In this document: one piece after another, positions 55,740-64,000 of the stretch
Layout of the letters: every line of letters begins with the position of its first letter
Numbering within the stretch: position 1 is the stretch's first letter
NCBI RefSeq assembly: GCF_035046485.1
Contig: NC_085138.1
Span: forward strand, 65,898,580-65,962,579
Reading direction: 5' to 3'
Length of the DNA stretch: 64,000 bases
From: Aedes albopictus
Taxonomy: Eukaryota > Arthropoda > Insecta > Diptera > Culicidae
Notes under the pieces: model-generated
What the model was told of the DNA's origin: nothing
What the model saw: the letters and a program-made list of their open reading frames with translations, nothing else
Database searches by the model: none
Position numbers and translations under genes: made by a program

Positions 55740-56782
55740 TCGAAGCGGAGAAGGCAAAGCATAAGCGGGAAATGGAGAAGAACAAGATTTTGCACCGGAA
55801 ACGTTTGGAGATGAAGCAGGAGCTGTTCGAGATGCACCAGCAGCTGGAGAAAGAGAAGCGGGAGATTGAAACTCGAGTTCGAACAGGCGCAGATGGAGAA
55901 GAAGATCGCCGAAGCAAATGCGGACGGAGATGGAAGTGAAGCTGAAGCAGTTGAAGCTGAAGCCGGAATACAGGAGCGGCCGATGGTGAAAAGGAGCTGG
56001 AGCAAGCTTTCGGAGGTGGTAAAATGGGAAGCCCGAAAATCGAAACAAAGAGATTAGGAAATCTTAGCACACGAAGTCGGGGAAAGGATTCGACAAGAAA
56101 AAGTCGAAGAATGAAAGGCTGAAAAACCGGATGTGACGGTAGTGGACTTCGAAGATCCGAAGGGAGCGTACCTCAAGCACTCGACTTCGAAAGTTTGTCG
56201 CAAACTAACACTGAAGCTGGTTAGAGGAACATTGAGTCTGTCGGAAAGTTTTTTGATCGGGCGCGGTGTGGAGATTCGACGCCACTCGGACGACCAGGGG
56301 TTCTCAAATCCGAAAAGGTGAAAACAACCAAGAAGATGAAGAAAGCGGTGGAAGTTTTTGAGTTGGAAAGCGAGAGTTCCGAAGAAGAAGAATCCGCAGA
56401 AGAGGTGGAAAGCTGCGAAGAAGCGGAGAGCTACGCAGAGGAGGAAGAAAGTTCTAAAAGTTCCGAAGAAGTGAGAGATGAAGAGAATTCTCGTCAGAAA
56501 AGCGGAAAAGGCAAGGATGAGCGGAAGAATCGGCAGTAAGAACCGTCGAAAGTGCAGATGTCCGCTTGGAAATTCCTATCCAGGAAGTTGTCAACGTTTT
56601 CTGGCAGGATGGAAGAATGGCCGATGTTCATCAGCAGCTACGAAACGTCAACGAAGGCGTGCGGCTCTTCCGACGTGAAGAATTTGGCACGGCTACAGGA
56701 GTGCATGAAAGGAGCGGCCAAGGGAGAGGTGAAAAGCAGACTGATTATGCCAAAATCCGTCCCAAAGACTGTGGAGACACTC
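55740..56782 (+). pseudogene. Pao-type gag, N-terminal part
   Basis: In shifting frames the region reads a Glu/Lys/Gln-rich coiled coil (KHKREMEKNKILHRKRLEMK region at about 55755-55870, and LEFEQAQMEKKIAEANADG at 55869), an acidic low-complexity stretch (56338-56500, poly-Glu/Ser), and the conserved gag block RMEEWPMFISSYE, KNLARLQECMKGAAKGEVKS and LIMPKSVPKTVETL at 56610-56780. The last block is the hallmark of Pao/BEL gag. At least three frameshifts and internal stops are present. The coding is cut at 56782 by an inverted-repeat element. Confidence 0.78.
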
Positions 56783-57164
56783 CCGAGCAGAGGGGAATAT
56801 CAAATTAATAACTACGAAATTACAAAACCTGTTTTTATATCTCGTTTTGCTATTATTGCATTATCAAGGAATTACGTTTCCATAACATGTTTTGTTAGAC
56901 AATCTTATTTTGTTATGACCAAGCTATTGGTATACAGCCATTAAATAACATTTCAATATTACATTTTGTTGTGGAACAAGTTTGGTTATTATTGTATTAT
57001 TGAGAGTGTACAAATACTTTATGCTATTGCCATCAAAACTAAAACAAGTTTTGAAATAAATCCTACGTCATTCAACAACGTTATTAAACTGAAGTTCGCA
57101 ATGATTGTTCCGTCATTCTCACATTCTGGTCTAAATATGTATAGCATTCTCAGCCAACACGAAG

Positions 57165-57300
57165 TTATATATGATGTAGAAAAGGATGCTAATGTGGAGG
57201 CCATATGCGTACATGCTTTCATTTAACCACGGGTAAAGTGTACGCATATCGCTTCCACTTTATCATCCTATTCAACAGCATATGTGATTGTTTCATATCA
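57165..57300. mobile_element. Palindromic MITE, second copy of the 24153 family
   Basis: GTGGAGGCCATATGCGTAC on the left arm, mirrored by GTACGCATATCGCTTCCAC, as in 24153-24293. Ends approximate. Confidence 0.65.
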
Positions 57301-57304
57301 TAAC

Positions 57305-57362
57305 TGTGAGAGACGAACCAGCCAAGGGCTGAAAGTCTCTCTAATAAAGATAAATCAATCAA
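57305..57362 (+). mobile_element. Retroposon tail with (TCAA)n
   Basis: GAGACGAACCAGCCAAGGGC, then TGAAAGTCTCTCTAATAAAG and ATAAATCAATCAATCA. Same tail as at 14255-14307. Confidence 0.65.
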
Positions 57363-57665
57363 TCATATCATAACTAATTTTGCTTTCAGGATGTTATCAA
57401 TAACTCTTTAATATCAAAATTTGTTATTGAAATATTTCCCAAATTCACTGTTATTAAGTTGTTATTAACACTAACAAAACATGTTATTAAATTGATTTTC
57501 CAGGAACAAATTTTTGTTATGTGACTTGTTATTTTGCCGCTTATGACAGACAAGTTTATAACTCAATATGTTATGTTTATAACATAAAATGAACTAATTC
57601 CATTATGCAGTTATTTTGCCAAAATAACGCATTTTGTTATGCTGTTGTTATTCTCTTCTGCTCGG

Positions 57666-58060
57666 GCTGCGCTGCTGTACGGCAGGTCAGAGCAACTGCT
57701 CAACATGCTGTTAGCGAAGGTTCGCAATGCAACACCACCGAAAGTGGCGAGCTTTATCAGCTTCAAAGTGGTAGTTCAGCAGCTCGCCGATCACCTAGAA
57801 GCAATCAGGCTAACTACGCACTTTGTAAACCCAATGCTGACAGAGAAGCTGCCGGCTGGCACCCAGTTAAAATGTGTACGATATCACAGGAAGAGCAAAG
57901 TGGTAACGCTGCGGACGTACGGAGAAGGAACCCCCTCGTTCAGGAGAAACCGGGCCGAAGTTATGCCAACTGTGCCTGAATGAGCACGATAACGCCGGCT
58001 GCAAGATAAGCTTCTGCTGTATCGTTGCCAGCCGCATGACTAAACTGCAAGGTTCACGCT
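57666..58060 (+). pseudogene. Pao-type gag, C-terminal part with zinc segment
   Basis: Continues gag after the insertion: LLYGRSEQLLNMLLAKVRN, VVVQQLADHLEAIRLTTHFV, PMLTEKLPAGTQLKCVRYH. Then, after a frame change, LCQLCLNEHDNAGCKISFCC, the start of a Cys-rich nucleocapsid finger. A deletion joins this closely to pol. Decayed. Confidence 0.75.
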
Positions 58061-58179
58061 GCGCAGTCAAAACAAACCGCGATTTTCCAGATGATGCCCG
58101 CCATGTTGCACTGCGGCATCATTCGTGCAGACCGGTGTCAGGCTGTCACGATCTCCTGGAGAGTCACTACACGTTGGAG

Positions 58180-58760
58180 AAATCCAGCATTTCCGATGCC
58201 GGAAGAAGACAGAAGAGCGAAGGAGACTCTAAAGAATACAACGAGGAGGATCGGTGATCGTTTCGAGACGGGTCTGCTGTGAACATCATTGAATTTCCCG
58301 ACAACTACCCTATGTCGGTGAAGCGGCTGATGTGTTTGGAGAAACGCCTGAGGAAGGACCCCGTGGTGTATGTCAAAGTCCGAACTATGGTCGCCGACTA
58401 TTTCGTCAAAGGCTACGCACACGAAGTGTCGAAGTCGGAGATGCTAGCATTGCATCATTGGGTTGCAGCAAGGTGTGCTATGAGAAAGGGAAGTTTCGTC
58501 AGGTGTGGGACGCCAGAGCGGCAGTTAGAGGAGTGTCGTTGAACTCGAAGTTGCTGAATGAGCTGGATATGCTGACTGCCTTGCCGAAGGTGATATGCAA
58601 GCTTCGGGAGCGAGAAGTCGGTTCGGCGCAGATATGAAGGAGATGTACCACCAGCTGCAGCTGCGGATTCAAGAAGAGCATAAGCAAGCCCAAAGGTGTC
58701 TGTTCCTAAGTAAACGATCCGTTGGAGAAGCCAACAGTGTAGGTGATGGACATAGTTGTT
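58180..58760 (+). pseudogene. Pao-type pol, N-terminal RT region
   Basis: Reads RRAKETLKNTTRRIGDRFET, then FPDNYPMSVKRLMCLEKRLR and VKGYAHEVSKSE. After a frameshift it reads WDARAAVRGVSLNSKLLNEL, MLTALPKVICKLRE and, in another frame, MKEMYHQLQLRIQE, which holds the first RT block. The YxDD part is not present; the sequence breaks off at about 58760 into short repeats. Confidence 0.78.
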
Positions 58761-58794
58761 TTAGAAAGTCTTGAACTGACAAATGGTCTAGTCG

Positions 58795-59175
58795 GCATTC
58801 GTTCAGGGATTACTGCTAAAATTCCTTTGAAGATCCCTTTCGTGATTTTGTAAAGATTTCTGTTGGGATTGCTTCGAGGATTTCTCCTTGTATTCCTTCA
58901 AAGATTCCTTCAGGGAATCTTGCGGGAGTCTTTCAGGTATTCATGCCAGGATTCTTGTTGTGGTTGCTTCAAAGATTCTTCTCGTTTTTTTTACTTTCCT
59001 CAAGGGATTTCTCCTATGATTCTACCCGGGATTTATTCAATTATTCTTCCAGGGAGTCCTGCCGTACGTTCAGTCGGAATTTCTTCCGTGATTTCTTTGA
59101 GAATCTCATAAGAGGTTCTGAACGAGATTTTTCGGGATTTCTTTTGCGATTTTTATGAATTTCTACAGAAGAATT
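58795..59175. repeat. Degenerate 12/24-bp repeat array
   Basis: ATTCCTTCAAAGATTCCTTC-like variants in T-rich orientation, replacing the 3' part of the Pao remnant. Confidence 0.78.
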
Positions 59176-60005
59176 TCTTCAGGCGTGTGTTACAGCTAAT
59201 GAGAGGGGGAGAATAAGAGAAAAATAGAGAAACAGAGATATATAGATATCTCTAGTAAACCATGACGTCATCTGACAGTCATTTTCATATTCTTCTTGAG
59301 TAGTAATCCTCTCTTTCACTAAATATAGATGCATTGTATGTACCAGTATATTCACCGAAAAATCATGGGTTTGGCTTCGTAGCATGCTGTCAACGCTTTG
59401 AGGTAATCATACCACCTACTAGAGCTATTATATTGAAAGGTGGAAGCAGCAATTCGATGAACACCGCATGGTACAGAAAAAGCAGGCACAAAGAATCTAG
59501 AAAGCGAAGGCACTTTTTTGAATGAATGAAGTTAACCTTCCTTCTGCATTAAGAAAAAGTAACACATTTGGCATTAAGGGGTCAAAAATAGCCAATAACT
59601 TTGACACCCTCCCAAAAATCCATTTTCGATCCGAATTCCATTCTCTTAGGCTTAAATGAAAGGTATGAGTTCCAAGAACCAGACCGTGACTAATTCGTGG
59701 CCATTCCGGGACATGGGCCCCTGTAACCGGTTCCGGAAGGTGCCCACAGGGGACATATACAGATTTTAGTGCAGAGGCTCGTTTCGACGAGGTTGTTTGA
59801 AGCTGTTTTGAGCTCACTTTTCTTCAGTATCAGGGAAATTTTGATCACATTACCAAATTAGTCATGTGACGGCTCTATCTTTATGATTTTTTCATACAAA
59901 TAACAGTGATAATCCAGAAAAGCACCATTGATAAAACTGGCCCAAAAGCGGCCACTGGGACGTGACATGAAGAAATATGTTTGGAGAACATTCTGAGCAT
60001 ACCAT
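59176..60005. other. No gene recognised
   Basis: A GAGA-rich stretch at 59195-59250, then mixed sequence. The segment CCGGTTCCGGAAGGTGCCCA near 59727 looks like part of a dispersed repeat but I cannot name it. Confidence 0.45.
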
Positions 60006-61135
60006 TTCTTTACGAATTCCTCCGGAAATTCTCGGAATTTCTCTAAGGATTCCTCCGATAACTACTCTTTGGATTCCTCCAGTAATTTCTCTAAAGTTTT
60101 CCTCCAGTTCTTCCTCAAGCAATTCCTTTAGAAAATTCTCCAGAGTTTCCTACAGGGATTCCTCCAGAAATCCCTCCCAGAATGCCTTCAAATATTCCTC
60201 CAGAAATTTCCCTAGGGATTCTCCCAGGAATTGCTCAAGAAATTCCTCCAGGGATTTCATCACTTATTCCTAAAAGAAATCCTCCAGGAATTTCTCCAGA
60301 ACTCCTCCTATTCGAGATTGCTCTAGGGAATTTTCCAGTGGTTCTTTTCGGAATTTCCCGGGAATTGCTCCAAAAATTCCTAAGCGATTCCTGAAGGAAT
60401 TCCTGCAGAAATCCCTCCCATTCCCCTAGAGATTCTTCCATGAAATACACCACGAATTCTTTCAAATATTCCTCTAAGAGTTCCTTCAGGAAATCCTCAA
60501 GGAATTCTCCCAGAGATTCCTCCACAAACTCCGACTAAGATCCCTACAGGAAATCCTCTAAGAATTCTCCAAGAAATTCATCCAAAACTTTCTACAGGGA
60601 ATGCTCCATGAATTCCTCCAGAAATACCTTCAAGATTTTCACCAGGGCCTCATCCTGGAATGCTTCTAGGGATTCTTCCAGGAACTATTTCAGAGATTCT
60701 TCCAGAAATTCATCCAGAGATTCTTCCATTAATTCCCTCGGAGATTCCTACAGAAATTGCTCCAAGAAGTTCTCCAAAGATTCTTTCAGGTATTCCTCCC
60801 GGAATTCCTCTTGAAATTCCTCACAAAATTCCTCCAGAGATTTTTTTCAGTAGTGCCTCTAGCTCTAGAGGCTCTAGGGATTCCTACAGGTATTCGTCAA
60901 GGAATTCTTTCAAAGATCCTCATGAGATTTTCAAGGAATCCCCAAGAACTTCTGCAAAAGCTGTAAAGAGATTCCCCAAGGAATTCCTCTGAAAAATCCG
61001 GCAGGAATTTCTTCATATATTGCTATAAAGGTTCGTCCAGAAACTCCTCCTAGGATTCCTTCAGGGATTCCTCCAGGAATTCCTTCAGGGATTCCTCCAG
61101 GAATTCCTTCAAGGACTCCTTCAGGAATTCCTTGT
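60006..61135. repeat. 12/24-bp repeat array with a homogeneous core
   Basis: The best-preserved example is at 61054-61125, where ATTCCTTCAGGG and ATTCCTCCAGGA alternate as a 24-bp unit. Elsewhere the units drift. All open frames here (for example 60608-60814, Ser/Arg/Asn-rich) follow the period. Confidence 0.85.
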
Positions 61136-61302
61136 GTCACTGGTGTCACTGAATAATACTAGTTAGTCCACTGGCAAAGATGCTAGCGCAGCCGAACTCA
61201 TCAAATTGGGCTCGAAAAATGGGTGGATATTGTCCTATAGGACGCCCAGCGCTATAGTCAAATCTGAAGAAGAAGGGCTCAATATTTGATCAGGTCGATC
61301 AG
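61136..61302. other. Spacer, nothing recognised
   Basis: No supported feature. Confidence 0.5.
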
Positions 61303-61314
61303 AGTTTCATTTGC

Positions 61315-61494
61315 TTTTTTTTTATCTGTATTAACGAGATTTTTGGCCCTAGGCTAGTTCATCTCGGGACCCACGCTTTACTTCCCTTCCGAAGGAAGAA
61401 CTCACATTTTGCGAGTTTGTCGGGAGTGGGATTCGATCCCAGGTCCTCGGCGTGATGGTCAAGTGTTCTAACCATCACAATAGGTCCACTCCAC
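61315..61494 (-). mobile_element. Feilai-like tRNA-derived SINE, full length
   Basis: Minus strand: AGTGGACCTATTGTGATGG (A box region), CCTGGGATCGAATCCCA (B box and T arm), then CTCCCGACAAACTCGC, GGAAGGGAAGTAAAGCGTG, ATCTCGTTAATACAG and an A tail. Flanked by the 12-bp duplication AGTTTCATTTGC (61303-61314, 61495-61506). The pol III promoter boxes look intact. Confidence 0.85.
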
Positions 61495-61506
61495 AGTTTC
61501 ATTTGC

Positions 61507-61879
61507 AATTTGACTCATTTATTCAACCAACATTTGACTCTGTGGGTCCAACTGATGCATCCTGTCACATTTTCCTCCAAAGTGTGTGCACACGTGGATG
61601 TGTTCCATCTCCGCACGTACCTATACCGAAGAAACAGAACCCAAGAAGAAGGATTTCATTCACCATCGTCGTCAGTCGTGTAGAACTTTGCGCAAAGAAT
61701 CCAAATCTACATCAACTCCACCATATTCATTATGATAATAACAATGAAAATAATGGTGCACATTTCCAAACAATTGTTTGCAAACAAGAAAGTTCTTCCA
61801 CTTCAGATAGGGGTGCAGTGGATCCGAAATTTTGCGCGCTCGACTGATTGTGGGAGGTGCCATGATGACGACTTGCGAA
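61507..61879. other. Unassigned flanking sequence
   Basis: No frame with recognisable motifs. It could be original host DNA, since the hAT-like element at 61880 inserted in it cleanly. Confidence 0.45.
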
Positions 61880-62918
61880 TAGGGTTACCATATTGTTCAC
61901 ACATGAAAAGAGTACATTCAAGAATTTTGATAAAAGAGTACAAAAGAGTACAGGAATCGATTAAATACTGTTTGACACTCGTGAAGTTTTTTATATTTAA
62001 ATTCTGTGAACCATATTTGACACCTAAAAGTAGGTAAATTTTCTAACGAAGTGAAAAACTAAAGTTGTGTCTACTTAAGACATCACTGGATAGTTATTAC
62101 AGCAGTTTCTAATTTCACATTTTTTCAGTATTCATGCCAACTATTGACCAATCCAAATACTTGTGTGCTAGTGATTTGTTTTCAAATTTCTTTCGTTACG
62201 AATTAGCGAGAAATGTCAAATTTTTGTTATCCCGTAGATGGATTTCGTGCAATAGGTTTCGTAAGACTTTTATTTTTTTGTGTGAAATGGACCTAGTGTG
62301 ATGGTTAAAACACGTGACGCTTACGCCGAGGACCCAGGATCGAATACCAATCCCGACAAACTCGCTAAATGTGAGTTCTTTCTTCGGAAGGGCTAAAATC
62401 TCGTTAATACAGATTACAAACTTCTTTTAAGATCTCAATGGAAAATGTAACTCACTGCTTCGTTCAAGACAGTTTAAAAAATTGAGCCTGCTTTCAAAAG
62501 TTAGCATATTACAGAAACGAAATACTTGCATTATTATTTACCCTTCCGATTATTGCACGTCAAAGTGAAACAATTTTTGCAAAGCATATTAATAAACGAC
62601 AGTTTTAACAACATTTTTCAGCAAGGAGCGAATCATAATCTGAATGAATTAGAGTGATTTCGATGGAAGAAAGGGAAAATTAAGATGGCCTTTCTTCTGC
62701 AGATAAGACCTCTCGTTAAAAGTGATTCTAATTTGTAGTATGCTGATTTTTTTTACTATATGTAAGGTTATTTTGACTGATATGTATATTTTATCAGAAA
62801 AATGTAATTTTGCAAAAAAGAGTACAATTGGGCCCATTTTACCAAAAAGAATAGTACGCCCAATTTTTTGCAGAAATAGAGTACATGTACTCTAAAAAGA
62901 GTACGTGTGGTAACCCTA
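61880..62918. mobile_element. 1.04-kb hAT-like element, CTTGCGAA duplication
   Basis: Ends TAGGGTTACCA and TGGTAACCCTA, flanked by CTTGCGAA (61872-61879, 62919-62926). The motif AAAGAGTAC and its complement recur near both ends (61915-61950, 62818-62905) as subterminal repeats. TAGGG tips with 8-bp duplications are typical of hAT. No transposase frame. Hosts a SINE at 62285-62417. Confidence 0.85.
62285..62417 (+). mobile_element. Feilai-like SINE with internal deletion
   Basis: AATGGACCTAGTGTGATGG, then ACCCAGGATCGAATACCA, then CCCGACAAACTCGC, TTCGGAAGGG and ATCTCGTTAATACAG. It lacks the AAGCGTGGGTCCCGAGATG block of the full copy. Confidence 0.8.
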
Positions 62919-62926
62919 CTTGCGAA

Positions 62927-63535
62927 CGAGTCCCGAATGCATGCATGAAAGTTCTTCCAGATTTGAATTTGTCTGAGTTGGTTGCAAGAATGCTAGGAAG
63001 TTACTTTTCCTCCGAGCTAGATGGATGTCCTTGTCTCATATGGATACTTGTTTTCGAGTTGCCTGTGGATTCTGGAATATCGTAGGCATTGAGGTGAAAC
63101 CAGTAGGTAGTGTTCGCTCAAAACAGCTCGCATTGCGACTAACAAAGGCAACCTCATCGCAGCGCTCTACCTCACCCACCATGTTTCCACTGATGAAGCG
63201 TTCTGGCGCGTGTTGTAGATTTAACTCTTCTATTGAAACCGAGGTCTGATCCTATTTTGCTGCGGTGAGATGATTGTTTGTGATAACATTGAGCAGCGAT
63301 GCGTTATGGTATCACAATAGAACAGCCGCGCTGCTTACGAAGCAAATAACATACACATCGGCGGAAAAGCATTTCAACTTGGAATCACAACAACCTGTTG
63401 CATACAGAAAACAGGGGATTAAAGTGAACTCAATGAAGATTGCACCGTTGGATCTGGCTAATATTGATTTTACCATTCTCTCTGCCTTTGAACGAATCAA
63501 GGGGGCGTTTTAGGGCGAGTCGTAGGATTCATAAG
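62927..63535. other. Unassigned sequence
   Basis: Short open frames on both strands without known motifs. Composition is more balanced than in the repeat fields; possibly host intergenic DNA. Confidence 0.4.
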
Positions 63536-63544
63536 TGGAACAGA

Positions 63545-64000
63545 AAACAAAAAAAAAACATAGAAAAGAGAACAGAGAACAGAGATCAGAGAACAGAGAA
63601 CAGAAAACAGAGGGAACAGAGAACAGAGAACAGAGAACAGAGAACAGAGAACAGAGAACATAGAACAGAGAACAGAGAACAGAGAACAGAGAGAACAGAG
63701 AGAACAGAGAGAACAGAGAGAACAGAGGGAACAGAGAGAACAGAGAGAACAGAGAGAACAGAGAGAACAGAGAGAACAGAGAGAACAGAGAGAACAGAGA
63801 GAACAGAGAGAACAGAGAGAACAGAGAGAACAGAGAGAACAGAGAGAACAGAGAGAACAGAGAGAACAGAGAGAACAGAGAGAACAGAGAGAACAGAGAG
63901 AACAGAGAGAACAGAGAGAACAGAGAGAACAGAGAGAACAGAGAGAACAGAGAGAACAGAGAGAACAGAGAGAACAGAGAGAACAGAGAGAACAGAGAGA
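63545..64000 (+). repeat. Minisatellite: 7-bp unit changing to 9-bp unit
   Basis: From about 63570 units are mostly GAACAGA (7 bp). From about 63690 to the window edge they are GAGAACAGA (9 bp) with almost no variation. The array continues beyond 64000. Confidence 0.95.

Larger units (their letters stand above)
56783..57665. mobile_element. 0.88-kb inverted-repeat element in Pao gag
   Basis: Tips CCGAGCAGAGGGGAATA and mirror TTATTCTCTTCTGCTCGG. The AT-rich interior has many TTGTTAT/ATAACA motifs, denser toward the right (57370-57660). No clean target duplication. It contains the MITE at 57165-57300 and a retroposon tail at 57305-57362. Confidence 0.65.
55615..58760 (+). mobile_element. Pao-type LTR retrotransposon remnant (gag to early pol)
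   Basis: Leader-like sequence, gag in two parts around an insertion (56783-57665), and the beginning of pol up to the RT, where it is cut by degenerate repeats at about 58790. No LTR was recognised on either side. Frames are broken many times. It is separate from the BEL element: the gag is of the Pao class with a long charged coiled-coil N-terminus. Confidence 0.8.

Noticed and set aside
60006..61135. Possible CRISPR-like array
   Set aside because: Units of 12/24 bp abut without spacers, the context is eukaryotic, and no cas-like genes are present.
63545..64000. Telomeric or subtelomeric repeat
   Set aside because: The unit GAGAACAGA is not a known telomere repeat and position at the edge of the window has no meaning for chromosome position.

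Overview
The window comes from a eukaryote and most probably from a culicine mosquito of the Aedes type. Support comes from several families: a Feilai-like tRNA-derived SINE in three copies, an RTE-clade LINE of the JAM1 kind with its long 5' leader, a Loa/I-type LINE that encodes RNase H, BEL/Pao LTR retrotransposons, and dense families of palindromic MITEs. The species call is inference. I found no confidently identifiable host gene; almost everything recognisable is mobile DNA, much of it nested.

Layout. At 0.6-1.5 kb lies a decayed RTE fragment (minus). From 2.7 to 9.5 kb runs a broken Loa/I-type LINE (minus) hit by four MITE-type insertions, one of them a three-level nest. A TA-flanked MITE (10.35-11.32 kb) and a TA-flanked foldback element (11.9-13.6 kb) bracket a short coding-like but frameshifted minus-strand segment. 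At 14.1-17.6 kb is a degenerate short-repeat field carrying MITEs. A small Helitron lies at 18.3 kb. A Drosophila-FB-like foldback built of ~174-bp tandem units occupies 19.3-21.4 kb.

From 22.85 to about 55.46 kb I read one RTE element (minus) that has been split apart. Its body (22.85-30.18 kb) was opened by two nested Transib-like foldback elements (24.73-29.39 kb), the second of which also took in a small MITE and a solo LTR. A BEL retrotransposon (30.18-54.70 kb, plus strand) sits in the RTE leader, and the far end of that leader reappears at 55.08 kb. The BEL element has 682-bp LTRs, a tRNA-Tyr-type primer site, gag, pol and a polypurine tract. It was itself invaded four times: a 5.7-kb hAT-like element in the 5' LTR, a 3.3-kb TIR element in the RNase H region, a 6.3-kb hAT-like element at the end of the RNase H region, and a 0.96-kb TA-flanked element in the 3' LTR. 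Each insertion has a clean target duplication, so the order of events can be read directly.

From 55.6 to 58.8 kb lies a decayed Pao-type gag-pol remnant (plus), followed by more degenerate repeats (58.8-61.1 kb), Feilai-like SINEs, a 1-kb hAT-like element (61.9-62.9 kb), and a GAGAACAGA minisatellite that runs off the right edge.

The most unusual items are: the Transib-like termini, whose ends look like a recombination signal sequence (heptamer, 12-nt gap, nonamer-like block); the two giant hAT-like elements whose cargo is thousands of bases of a degenerate 12-bp palindrome-rich repeat; five splice-donor-like cassettes in the BEL leader; and a single in-frame TAG between BEL gag and pol.
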